A stretch of 64,000 bases of DNA from Cryobacterium sp. PH29-G1. Its GTDB lineage: Bacteria > Actinomycetota > Actinomycetes > Actinomycetales > Microbacteriaceae. Below the pieces are notes generated by a model that worked only from the letters and a program-made list of their open reading frames with translations, was not told the DNA's origin and made no database searches. The stretch covers positions 38,130-102,129 of the forward strand of contig NZ_JASISY010000014.1 in the NCBI RefSeq assembly GCF_030063365.1. The letters are read 5' to 3'. This document shows positions 45,618 through 54,212 of the stretch, piece after piece. Numbering within the stretch: position 1 is the first letter of the stretch; each line of letters opens with the position of its first letter. Both the position numbers and the translations under genes were made by a program.

Positions 45618-45918
45618 ATGGCCTGATGAGCGCTTGGGGTTGTGGTGCTGCGGCCCACTATATGATCGCTGGTAGAGCAGGACGGTGTCCGAACTGACAA
45701 ATTCTTCACGGAGCCCTACCCGTCTTGCAACCCATGGGTTGTGAAACGTCTTATCGCCGCCGAGCCCGCGCAACAATTCGCCGCCGCACTGCCCGTATCA
45801 GCGATACTCGCAACCATGCTTCGTAAGTTGTGAGCCTGTTTCGGGAACACGCAGTGAGTTGCGAGACGCCCACGAGCGGCTCATTGCTGCCCTGTTAAAA
45901 GCCGATCGACCACACGCC

Positions 45919-45998
45919 GAAGTCGTCTGCAGGGATTACTGCGGGCATCTCAATAAAGGTTCCTTTATCGGGACGAGTAGCCGATACTCTGTCACGCC
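45919..45998 (+). repeat. Diverged ~80-bp direct repeat, copy A
   Basis: Shares GCGGGCATCTCA, then AAAGGTTCCTTT, then AGTAGCC and GTCACG with the segment at 54022-54102, in the same orientation and order with one indel. Both copies could encode G-H-L-x-K-G-S-F followed by T-S-S, so the repeat is likely a degenerate gene fragment rather than an insertion-sequence end. Confidence 0.65.
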
Positions 45999-46268
45999 GA
46001 CCGGGCCCGGCGTGTGTGAATCGTGACGACAAATGGGACTGCTATTTCGCAGGCATGGGACAGCCACTCTGCAACCGGCCAACGAGCTGTCAGCCAACTG
46101 CAACTGCCCTGGTGCTGGAAACAAGCGCGCGAAGCCGCTGCGACCGTGAACGCGCGGCTCCGTCTGGGCGACGACCACTCCCCGCGACGGTAAGACCGCA
46201 CCAAATGTCCGGGGGAAGTACCCATTCGACCTTGCAGTGGTTGTGCTGGCTGGCTATCTGTCGTTATG

Positions 46269-46360
46269 GATAAAGAAGATAAACGTGACTAAACCGAACT
46301 TCGTCATCGTCCGCCTTGTACACTAGCTATAAAAGATAAAGAAACTAAACGAGGATAAAG
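46269..46360 (+). repeat. GATAAAG / ACTAAAC repeats before the ATPase gene
   Basis: GATAAAGAA at 46269-46277 and 46335-46343, ACTAAAC at 46288-46294 and 46344-46350, and GATAAAG again at 46354-46360. This A-rich array ends at the ribosome site (AAGGAGAGG) of the next gene and may bind a regulator or form the promoter. Confidence 0.4.
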
Positions 46361-46368
46361 GAGAGGCT

Positions 46369-47481
46369 TTGAAGAACCCGTTCAAACCGACAGCCGGGGC
46401 AAGACCGCCCCTGCTTGTTGGCCGCAATGACGCTTTGGATAGCTTCCGCGAAGGGCTTGTCGACGGCCCTGGCTCGCCTGGCCTACTGACCATTTTCACG
46501 GGACCCCGAGGTGTGGGCAAGACGGTCATGCTGACCGAAGCCGAAGCCCTGGCGCGCGAACAGGGCTGGGTCGTTATCTCCGAAACAGCCACCAAAGGCC
46601 TCATCAGCCGGCTGGCCGACTCCATCCAAGTCCACCTGGAGGAACTCGGCGACGGCAAACCCTCCCGCCTCGTCACGGCCGTTGCCGCCGCCGGGTTCGG
46701 AGTCACTACCCAGCTGCCGCCTATTCGTCCCACCGGTTTACGTGAGCGAGCCACAGCGCTACTCTCCCGCCTTGCCGGCCACGACACCGGACTTCTGATC
46801 ACGGTCGATGAGATCCACGCTGTTGACCGCGAAGACCTCACAGAACTCGCCGCAATCGTGCAGCACCTCATCCGTGAAGACCTCCCGATCGGCCTACTCA
46901 TGGCCGGCATTCCCAAAGCAGTCGCCGACTTGCTCAACGAAGACGTCTCCACTTTTCTCCGACGCGCGGACCGGATCGACCTCACCGGAGTTCCCCTGCA
47001 GGATGTCCGCGAAGCCCTCGCCCGGACCTTCGCAGACACGGGCGTCACAATCGAACCGGCACAGGTCGACCTGGCAGCAGAAGCCACCGGTGGATATCCA
47101 TTTCTGATCCAACTCGTGGGCTACCACGTGTGGCGCCGCGCCGTCGAAGGCACCGTGACAGACAAGTCTCTGACCGCCGGCGTCGACGCAGCACGCCGCC
47201 GCCTGGGCGCGACAGTGCTCCAAGCGGCATTGGCCGACCTCTCCCCGGTCGACCGGACCGTCCTCCTGAAGATGTCCGAAGACGAAGGACCCTCCCGAAT
47301 CGCTGACATCGCACACCGGCTGGGCGAAACCACCAAATATGCCGGCGTGTACCGCCGCCGCTTACTGGATGCCGGGGTCATCGTTGACGCCGGCCGTGGA
47401 CTGATCGACTTCGCGGTCCCGCATCTGCGCGAATACCTCCGGGAACACGCGGATGCGATGAGCCAATCGCACCTCCCGTAG
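46369..47481 (+). CDS. AAA/STAND-like ATPase with C-terminal winged helix
   Basis: A 370-residue protein. Walker A GPRGVGKT (~45-52), Walker B LLITVDEIH (~142-150), then Orc1/Cdc6-like sensor and lid helices (TGGYPFLIQLVGYHVWRRAV, ~240-260) and a winged-helix C-terminus (RIADIAHRLGETTKYAGVYR, ~305-325). TTG start with AAGGAGAGG 4 nt before. Such stand-alone Orc-like ATPases occur near mobile elements and surface-protein genes; role unknown. Downstream are the WxL-like and DUF916 genes but separated by ~480 bp, so probably not one transcript. Confidence 0.75.
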   Translation: MKNPFKPTAGARPPLLVGRNDALDSFREGLVDGPGSPGLLTIFTGPRGVGKTVMLTEAEALAREQGWVVISETATKGLISRLADSIQVHLEELGDGKPSRLVTAVAAAGFGVTTQLPPIRPTGLRERATALLSRLAGHDTGLLITVDEIHAVDREDLTELAAIVQHLIREDLPIGLLMAGIPKAVADLLNEDVSTFLRRADRIDLTGVPLQDVREALARTFADTGVTIEPAQVDLAAEATGGYPFLIQLVGYHVWRRAVEGTVTDKSLTAGVDAARRRLGATVLQAALADLSPVDRTVLLKMSEDEGPSRIADIAHRLGETTKYAGVYRRRLLDAGVIVDAGRGLIDFAVPHLREYLREHADAMSQSHLP

Positions 47482-47965
47482 CCCCCTAAACAGACAAACC
47501 CGGGTCCGAGGCATCCGTCGCCGGCGTCCCGGGTGACTCTAGACGAGTAACGATTCCGGAGCGACGGGGTCTGCTTTCAAATATTGATAGGGAGTTTCAC
47601 GACTGATTTTGAGCTTAGGAACGGACCCCGTCCTCTGCTCCCCCTGGCCCGGCACTCGGCATTGAACTTACGATGATTCGTCATGAAACATGATTCTCCT
47701 AACCTCTCAAATCCAAGTACGGGCGCAGTTGCGGACATTAATGAAAGATTATGAAAATCATGGTCATGTCAACGGATCGGAAAGAATTACATAAGTCACC
47801 AAAGATCCCGGCGCAGCGTGCGACGGCCGACGCGAGGCCATCGCGGACAGCTTCCGTACCGTGATCGTGCGGAAGGTTAGTAGGGTTGCTATCACGAGCT
47901 AAAACGCTCGATGCCCGGAGCCCTCTTGAGCCTCGGTCTCATTACTACCGAGAGAAAGAACTACC
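47482..47965. other. Intergenic region with long-range inverted repeat
   Basis: About 480 bp, no gene seen. GACGGGGTC (47563-47571) and GACCCCGTC (47624-47632) are a 9-bp inverted pair; ACCCGGG (47498-47504) and CCCGGGT (47528-47534) could be a terminator stem for the ATPase gene. Around 47690-47780 several ATGATT/CATGA motifs recur in AT-rich DNA, a likely promoter zone for the surface-protein gene. Confidence 0.4.
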
Positions 47966-48520
47966 GTGCGTAAATCAACTCGAGCCATTGCCCTCATCGG
48001 AACTACCGCTGTACTTTTCAGCGCCATGGCGCTGCCAGCATCTGCCGCACCAACAGGAGACACCCCGGCTACCACAACGGTCACCGGCGGCAGTCTTGAC
48101 ATCACCGTCCCGACAGTATCGGTCCCCCTGGGTGCGGCCATCCCGGGAGCGTCCACGACCAGCGTGGCCCTGGGGGACATGGTTGTCAATGATACCCGCG
48201 CAGGCACCGCGGGCTGGGTCGCCTCCGCCGCGGTCACCGATTTCACGAGTACAGCTACCATGAAAAGTGACGGTATAACCCCGGCCAGCATCCCGGCCAC
48301 CGCCGTCGCCTACACCGCCCCGGCAGCGACGAAAACGGGTACCGTCACGGTCACCGCTACCAGCCCCACGTCGGTTGCCGCGGCCACAGCAGTTCAGACC
48401 GCCACCGCCGTCAGCGGGAACAACACCGCGACCTGGAGCCCCACCATCGTCATCACTGTTCCGGCCGACGCCTTGGCCGCTACAGACTACACAGCGACTT
48501 TCACACACTCAGTGGCCTGA
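47966..48520 (+). CDS. Secreted WxL-like surface protein
   Basis: A 184-residue secreted protein with a clear signal peptide (MRKSTRAIALIGTTAVLF, cleavage after PASA-A near residue 28). The mature part is Thr/Ala/Val-rich beta structure. The segment DMVVNDTRAGTAGWVASAAV (~71-90) parallels the conserved region of WxL cell-wall-binding domains, although the canonical W-x-L is altered (WVA). The next gene encodes a DUF916-like partner, the usual companion of WxL proteins, which strengthens the call. GAGAGAAAGAA precedes the start. It would be non-covalently attached to the cell surface. Confidence 0.65.
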   Translation: MRKSTRAIALIGTTAVLFSAMALPASAAPTGDTPATTTVTGGSLDITVPTVSVPLGAAIPGASTTSVALGDMVVNDTRAGTAGWVASAAVTDFTSTATMKSDGITPASIPATAVAYTAPAATKTGTVTVTATSPTSVAAATAVQTATAVSGNNTATWSPTIVITVPADALAATDYTATFTHSVA

Positions 48521-48623
48521 GTTTCATCACGGGATTCGGGGTGGCCCTTTGACCCGCCCCGGACCCCGTCGGGCGTAGCGTGTCCGCGTAAGGGGCATTC
48601 GCCGATCACGGAAGCCAGAACAG

Positions 48624-49685
48624 TTGCGTCTACTCACAGCGTTTTTGTGTCTACTCTTTTTTGCCGTCGTGCCAGTCGCCCCTGGGTCTGCGGCAGCATC
48701 ACCGGCGGACGCGGGGGCGACTAGCAGCACTCTGGTTGCAGCCCCTCCTACGGGAACCCCTGAAGGAGGGATCGGTATTCGCCTGGTCGACGTTCCCGTT
48801 GCCGCCCAAAACAATCCCAGGGCACAGAGTTACATTGTTGACCACCTCAATCCCGGCGTGACCATTGAACGTCGCATCGAAATCCAGAACAAGACCAACA
48901 CCAGCCAACCGATACGGTTGTATGCGGGCGCCGCGCATATCGATCAGGGCGGCTTCAAAATCGAAGATGGTGCAGCGAAAAACGAGCTAACAACCTGGAC
49001 GTCCCTCAGCCCGTCGTACCTGGACTTGAGTCCTGGACAGCTGGCCGAGGCAGTGGTAACTATCAAAGTCCCTCAGGACGCCCCGGAAACGGAGCAGTAT
49101 GCGGTGATCTGGGCCGAGGTACGCGGCCCCGCACCGGTCAGCGGCGGGGCCACCGAAGTGAGCCGGGTCGGGATCCGGGTGTACCTGGCCACGGGACCGG
49201 GTAACGGGGCGCCGACAGCGTTCCGCATCGATTCGATCACCGCCAGCAGTGACAGTGACGGCAACCCAGAAGTGACAGCCCAAGTGACCAACACCGGCGG
49301 GCGCGCCCTGGACATCACCGGCGCCCTTACCCTAGCCAACGGGCCCGGGGGCATTTCGGCTGGCCCTTTCCCCATCACCCGAGGCACCTCCATAGCCCCG
49401 GGCACCAGCGCTGATACCGCGGTGGTCCTAGACCCGCTTCTACCCGCTGGCCCCTGGGAGGCCACCCTGAACGTCACCAGCGGACTCATCACCGTGACCG
49501 CCACCGCAGAATTAACTTTTCCCCCAGCAGGCCAAAACCAAACAGTGCAACCCGACCAGCCTCTCAACCCGCTCTGGTTCGCTCTCGGAGGCGGCCTCCT
49601 TCTGCTGCTCGTAGCAGCCCTGATCCTGTGGTGGAATAAACGCCCCACCCACGACGGTGCTAAAAAGAGAGCGCCCAGCCAATAA
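48624..49685 (+). CDS. DUF916-like WxL-interacting membrane protein
   Basis: A 353-residue exported protein: signal peptide (LLTAFLCLLFFAVVPVAPG), an immunoglobulin-like DUF916 domain (~40-180; ARAQSYIVDHLNPGVTIERR-type opening and SLSPSYLDLSPGQLAEAVV), a second beta-sandwich (~190-300), then a C-terminal membrane helix (LWFALGGGLLLLLVAALILW) and a basic tail. This is the WxL-interacting, peptidoglycan-binding design. TTG start, weak GGAAG ribosome site, ~100 nt after the WxL-like gene. Together they form a surface complex; on a conjugative element they might aid cell-cell contact, which is conjecture. Confidence 0.75.
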   Translation: MRLLTAFLCLLFFAVVPVAPGSAAASPADAGATSSTLVAAPPTGTPEGGIGIRLVDVPVAAQNNPRAQSYIVDHLNPGVTIERRIEIQNKTNTSQPIRLYAGAAHIDQGGFKIEDGAAKNELTTWTSLSPSYLDLSPGQLAEAVVTIKVPQDAPETEQYAVIWAEVRGPAPVSGGATEVSRVGIRVYLATGPGNGAPTAFRIDSITASSDSDGNPEVTAQVTNTGGRALDITGALTLANGPGGISAGPFPITRGTSIAPGTSADTAVVLDPLLPAGPWEATLNVTSGLITVTATAELTFPPAGQNQTVQPDQPLNPLWFALGGGLLLLLVAALILWWNKRPTHDGAKKRAPSQ

Positions 49686-49698
49686 CGCTACCGGCTCA

Positions 49699-50180
49699 CA
49701 ACAAACTCGGACCGGTGTCATGGCCGCCAACCGTTATCTGGCGTCGATCTCCACCATCTACCAACCTCATGACCCAGTACACCTAGCGCGGCATTCGGCG
49801 CGCGTCATCCCGGAACTTGTCGCGACCAAACCCGGCGACGTGATGTCGTGTTGAATCGACGTCGGCATGATTCGTGGGACATCTCCAAGCTACCCGGGCC
49901 GGTCACGGGCAAGTACTTCGATGCTTACGTGATGATCGACATCTACTCCGGCTACATCGTCGGCTGCGCCGTCCGCGCGTCCGAATCCGCGGTGTTGGAG
50001 ACGGAAATAATCACGGAAACCTTCGCCCTGCATTGCACCTCGCAGGTCGTCCACGCCGACCGGGGAACGTCGATGACGAGCAAGACCATTGCCGCATTGT
50101 TGTCGGATCTGGAGATTATCCGGGCGCACTCAAGGACAATTCGAGCCGACACCATCATCGCCGACTACGGCAAGCACTTG
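49699..50180 (+). pseudogene. IS3/rve-type transposase remnant
   Basis: Two frames together resemble an integrase-core transposase: first ANRYLASISTIYQ ... ARVIPELVATKPGDV, then after a small insertion WDISKLPGPVTGKYFDAYVM and VHADRGTSMTSKTIAALLSD. The D of the rve core is present in VMIDIYSG, but the reading frame breaks near 49855 and the C-terminus with the catalytic Glu is missing. It abuts the DUF916 gene, so that gene's downstream flank was a site of insertion. Confidence 0.75.
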
Positions 50181-50198
50181 GCCGATAAATCATCGCGG

Positions 50199-50354
50199 TC
50201 AGAATGAGGATCCAGCGTCAAGTGTTTCCTTTATAAGTAACCCGGTAGCTACACGGAGTGCCCGGGTCATTCCACGTAGCTCGGATCTCAGAATCGCATG
50301 CTCGTGCTCGAGCTGGCCAATACGGCTCTCCTCCCCGGACAGCGGTGTATTCAC
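50199..50354 (-). CDS. Possible 51-residue helical protein
   Basis: GTG start at 50354; the product has a continuous charged helix (RIGQLEHEHAILRSELRGMT) followed by a more hydrophobic RALRVATGLLIKE. It begins with M-N-T-P-L-S-G-E-E and ends shortly after, with no recognised domain and no clear ribosome site. It slightly overlaps the transposase remnant. The amphipathic pattern is better than expected by chance, but it may be a fragment of a larger lost gene. Confidence 0.35.
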   Translation of the reverse strand: MNTPLSGEESRIGQLEHEHAILRSELRGMTRALRVATGLLIKETLDAGSSF

Positions 50355-50876
50355 GTTCTACAGGAACTCACATGAAACCGTAAAATTCCGCGAAAGCGCT
50401 CTGAATCGACCTTCTATAAGGCACCGGGAACGTCCCGCATAATGCGGTATAGGGCAGGAAAGGATTCCCCTTTGATGAGTTCAGTTATGGCTGCACCGAT
50501 ACCAAACATTAGCGCTGACATCATACTTACCCGACCACCGCTATCGGCTGCCAGCGTCGCTCTCTTGGTCACCGTAGAAATTCTCACCGTACTGGTCGCG
50601 CATAGCGCAACATTCGCCACACTCTGCCGCAACAAGTTGCTCTTGCCGTGGCCGAGAGTGCTCTCTCCGATTCTCGGGATGGACACAACCGAGCACCTAA
50701 CGCCGCTGCGAACACGCGGGAGCCCGGGCGCAATCGGTTGGAGCTTTGCCCGTGCTGATCCGGCCTTGGTGGCGAGGCCTGCGACACAAACGTGTCCGGA
50801 ATCGGAGCGTTAGCGTTAGCGTCCAATCATGTTGGAGCGGCCATACAAGTGACACAACGCTCCAACGGAAAGATCC
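50355..50876. other. Gene-free region before the GGDEF-EAL gene
   Basis: About 520 bp. Short open frames on both strands lack domains and good ribosome sites. The last ~60 bp (AT-richer, with AACGGAAAG before the ATG) serve the next gene. Nothing else is recognised. Confidence 0.4.
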
Positions 50877-53735
50877 ATGGAAGACAACGGTACGAATCCA
50901 AACTTGATCGTTCGGTCGGCTACTCAACTACAATCCGATTTTGAGTACCGGGAGCTTCTCGAAGCGGCGCCGGATGCCATGGTAATTGTGAATGCGGACA
51001 GCGAGATCGTGCTTGTCAACGCTCAGGCGGAACGACTTTTCGGCTATCCCCGTGCTGAGTTGCTCAGCCAGGGACTTGAAGTTCTCCTCCCCGAACGATT
51101 CCGTACCGGGCATGCCATTCATCTGGCCCGCTTCGCTGAATGCCCGAGCACCCGAGCCATGGGCTCGAACGTCGAGCTTGTCGGCCTTCGCCGAGACGGG
51201 TCGGAGTTCCCGGCGGAGATCTCTCTCAGCCCCCTGAAAACTGATCGGGGGGTGCTCTTCTCCAGCGCCATCCGCGATGTCACCGAGCGCAAACGCACCG
51301 AGGCATCCCTGCGGATGCTCTCGGCACAAGTTGAAGCATCGAGCGACGCTATCTTTAGTTGTGGCACCGACCACCTGATCACGACCTGGAACGCAGCGGC
51401 AGAGTCTACGTTCGGGTACTCCGTAGTGGAGGCGGTGGGGCGGCCCGCATCGCTCATGCTCGGGACGGCTGGTCACGTCATTGACACACAAGTGGACGCA
51501 GGCACCCGGGTTCGGTCGCTGGAGACAGTTGGACACCGAAAAGACGGATCGACCGTCGAGATTTCGCTCAGCGTGTCCTTCATGCACGACGCCCAGAACG
51601 TGAAGATGGGCGCCTCCTTCATCGCCCGCGACGTCAGTGAAGCGAATCTTCGTCGAGCGGAGTCGGATCTTGATCGGACCCGCCTCGCCACCACACAATA
51701 CACAGCGGGTGTTGGTAGTTTCGAACTCGATCTGACTACCGGGGAACGGTGGTGGTCCGACGAGTTTTGGCGAATTCTCGGGGTCGATGTAGCCGAGAAG
51801 GCATCGTTGGAGCTAATGCTGACCAGTGTTCACCCCGACGACCGTGAAACCGTGGAAAACACCGTGACGAGTCTTTACTCCGGTGCGCCGGCCGACCTCA
51901 TTTACCGCGTCGTGAGTCCTTCGGGCCACGTCCGATGGGTTCACTCCCGCGCGAATGCCGAATTTGCCGAGGACGGATCCCCCGCCCGAATCCTTGGCAC
52001 GACAATGGACGTAACGGATCTACATCTGGCACATACCCAACGCCGGGAGGCCGAGACCAACTTCCAGATAGGTTTTGACCTTTCTCCCATCGGCACCGCG
52101 ATAGCCACTCTCACCGGACTGCTTACCCAGGTGAACCCCGCAGTGTGCGAGATCCTCGGACGCACAACGGATAAAATTCTCGGCAAACAGCTCCAAGCCT
52201 TTCGGCACCCTGAAGACACTGCGAGCCAACTAGAGGCATTCGAGCTTGATCGAGCGGTCAAGTCGCGTCCCGCGCACGTCGACCGGCAATACCAGCAGCC
52301 TGATGGTGACGTGGTGTGGGTGCAGGAAACCGTGTCAACCGTGCCTAGCCGCGATGGGAGGCCAGCGTATGCATTCGTGCAGTTGCAGGACATTACCTCC
52401 CGGAAGCGGGCCGAGACTGAACTAGTCCGCCAGTCCTTCCACGACCCATTAACCGGCCTAGCCAATCGTCTTATGCTGACCGAAACCCTCAACCGTTCGC
52501 TCGCCGTTGCACGGGATACCGGGGCCGAGGTCAGTGTGTTCTTCCTCGACGTCGACCCGTTCAAAAACATCACCGATGGACTTGGGCACACGATCGGTGA
52601 CCTGCTGCTCGTTCAAATGGCCAAGCGTTTACAGTCCATGGTGCGCCTCACCGACACGTTGGCCCGACTTGGCGGTGACGAGTTCGTTATCGTCTGTGAG
52701 AACATGACTCGCGAGAGCGCGGAACGTTTGGTCGAGCGCATAAGCGAATCGACGAAACAACCGTTCCTGCTCGGGGGGCAGGAGATATTCGCTTCGGTGA
52801 GTGTGGGTTTCGTACTCGCATCAGGTGAGGAGGACGCCGTGGCGGTGCTGCGCAGCTCGGACACAGCCAACTACCAGTCAAAAAACCATGACCGGGCGCA
52901 AGCGATGGTGTTCAGCGAGGAAATGTACCGCAAAGCATCGAATCGACTGGACCTCGAATCTCAACTGGTGCGCGCACTGGACAAGAACGAACTGCGCGTT
53001 TACTATCAGCCCATCGTGGAGGTCTCCACCGAAAAGGTCGTCAGTTTTGAAGCCCTCGTACGGTGGGTGCACAGCGAACGCGGGTTGATTTCACCGCTTG
53101 AGTTCATCCCAGTCGCCGAGGAAATCGGCCTGATCGTTCCCATCGGTGAATGGGTACTGCGCCAGGCTCTGGAACAGGTGACACAGTGGCGCACGGAAAT
53201 CACCAGTGCAGAGAACCTGTCGATCTCCGTCAATGTATCGGCATTGCAATTACAGGATCCCGGATTTGTCGAGGTCGTAGCCGACGCGCTCTCGGCGAGC
53301 GGACTGGACCCAGTAGCTTTGCATCTCGAAGTCACGGAAACGATGATGATGAGTGACGTCAATGTGGCAGTTGACACCCTGCACGCGCTGCGCACGCTCG
53401 GAGTGAGCCTGTCCATTGACGACTTCGGCACGGGGCATGCCGCGCTCGACTACCTGAGCAGCTTGCCCGTGCAGACAATCAAAATAGACCGTTCCTTTGT
53501 CGACGGTCTCAACAGCGATCACCCCAAGGCAACATCAATCGTCGATGCGATCGTTAGTCTCGCCCGCGCGCTGGACCTCGACGTCATCGCAGAAGGCGTG
53601 GAAACCCCCGGACAGCTAGCCGAGTTGCGCCGGATCGGCGCCCGGCTGGCCCAGGGATACCTCTGGTCCCGCCCACTGCCCCCAGACCAGATCCCCAACT
53701 GGCTGGACGAGAGGCGACGATCCACTTCAAATTAG
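50877..53735 (+). CDS. PAS-PAS-PAS-PAS-GGDEF-EAL cyclic-di-GMP signalling protein
   Basis: A 952-residue cytoplasmic protein. Four PAS-type sensors: ~24-140 (LLEAAPDAMVIVNADSEIVL), ~148-265, ~285-395 (PAS_3 type, SVHPDDRETVENTV) and ~405-520, each ending in a DVT/DIT-x-R-K-like linker. GGDEF domain ~530-690 with intact GGDEF (~598). EAL domain ~705-945 with EALVRW (~724), DDFGTGHAALDYL (~848) and EGVETPGQ. Both catalytic signatures are present, so it may make and degrade c-di-GMP. No membrane helix. Isolated in the mosaic; regulation unknown. Weak ribosome site GGAAAG. Confidence 0.92.
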   Translation: MEDNGTNPNLIVRSATQLQSDFEYRELLEAAPDAMVIVNADSEIVLVNAQAERLFGYPRAELLSQGLEVLLPERFRTGHAIHLARFAECPSTRAMGSNVELVGLRRDGSEFPAEISLSPLKTDRGVLFSSAIRDVTERKRTEASLRMLSAQVEASSDAIFSCGTDHLITTWNAAAESTFGYSVVEAVGRPASLMLGTAGHVIDTQVDAGTRVRSLETVGHRKDGSTVEISLSVSFMHDAQNVKMGASFIARDVSEANLRRAESDLDRTRLATTQYTAGVGSFELDLTTGERWWSDEFWRILGVDVAEKASLELMLTSVHPDDRETVENTVTSLYSGAPADLIYRVVSPSGHVRWVHSRANAEFAEDGSPARILGTTMDVTDLHLAHTQRREAETNFQIGFDLSPIGTAIATLTGLLTQVNPAVCEILGRTTDKILGKQLQAFRHPEDTASQLEAFELDRAVKSRPAHVDRQYQQPDGDVVWVQETVSTVPSRDGRPAYAFVQLQDITSRKRAETELVRQSFHDPLTGLANRLMLTETLNRSLAVARDTGAEVSVFFLDVDPFKNITDGLGHTIGDLLLVQMAKRLQSMVRLTDTLARLGGDEFVIVCENMTRESAERLVERISESTKQPFLLGGQEIFASVSVGFVLASGEEDAVAVLRSSDTANYQSKNHDRAQAMVFSEEMYRKASNRLDLESQLVRALDKNELRVYYQPIVEVSTEKVVSFEALVRWVHSERGLISPLEFIPVAEEIGLIVPIGEWVLRQALEQVTQWRTEITSAENLSISVNVSALQLQDPGFVEVVADALSASGLDPVALHLEVTETMMMSDVNVAVDTLHALRTLGVSLSIDDFGTGHAALDYLSSLPVQTIKIDRSFVDGLNSDHPKATSIVDAIVSLARALDLDVIAEGVETPGQLAELRRIGARLAQGYLWSRPLPPDQIPNWLDERRRSTSN

Positions 53736-53924
53736 CTGAACCCCGACTCGACGAATGCCCGAGTGGCGTCCGGGCCACGGCACACCTCCAGACCAAGAGC
53801 TCAAACCTCACGCGGCCCGGCGCAACGTGAGCACGGGCTGCTTCCTCGGCCGCCCCGTTCCCGCAGTATCTACCGGCACCTCAACACCGCCTCAGCCGCG
53901 AAACTGGGGTTGACGAGATATAGA

Positions 53925-53985
53925 CCTCGTCGAGCCCGACCGTCAGCTGGTCAACTGACCGCGGCGGCAATTACCCGCACAGGCC
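53925..53985 (-). pseudogene. Serine recombinase 3' remnant
   Basis: The minus strand reads LPPRSVDQLT-V-GLDE, matching the C-terminus of the intact recombinase at 55268-55912 (LPPRSVDQLTAGLDE), but with an in-frame stop just before and divergent flanks. A relic of a related recombinase gene. Confidence 0.65.
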
Positions 53986-54021
53986 CGCAGTCATTTTCAG
54001 AAGTCGACTGCACAAATGTCA

Positions 54022-54102
54022 GAAGTCGTGTACACCGATTCCCAGCGGGCATCTCAGCAAAGGTTCCTTTGACTGGACCAGTAGCCAAGACTTCGTCACG
54101 GC
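54022..54102 (+). repeat. Diverged ~80-bp direct repeat, copy B
   Basis: Second copy of the element at 45919-45998. After one indel it can be read as GHLSKGSFDWTSSQDFVTAA followed by a stop, which looks like a real protein end. Distance between copies is about 8.1 kb. Confidence 0.65.
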
Positions 54103-54212
54103 GGCTGCGCCATGAACATCCGTGCACTCGAGAGCCTGAACAACGTGTCTCACTTGGAGATTCTCAGTGCCGGCGGGAGGAGCTCTTTGATGAGACGGAG
54201 GGATTTAACGTA

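Larger units (their letters stand above)
45618..46368. other. Gene-free region with decayed fragments
   Basis: About 750 bp without an intact gene. A short open frame ending at 46026 reads ERLIAALLKADRPHAEVV and then GHLNKGSF; the same DNA is partly repeated at 54022-54102, so it is probably the 3' remnant of a lost gene. TTGCGAGAC also occurs at 45859-45867. The right end is A-rich with repeats before the ATPase gene. Confidence 0.5.
53736..54212. other. Intergenic mosaic of recombinase and repeat remnants
   Basis: About 480 bp with no intact gene. It includes a decayed recombinase 3' end (53925-53985), TCAGAAGTCG twice, 22 bp apart (53997-54006, 54019-54028), and copy B of the ~80-bp repeat. 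The direct 10-mers two helical turns apart could be binding sites of the lost recombinase. Confidence 0.5.

Noticed and set aside
50442..50813. A plus-strand 123-codon frame before the GGDEF-EAL gene
   Set aside because: No ribosome site and weak codon bias; a competing minus-strand frame is equally open, so neither is supported.
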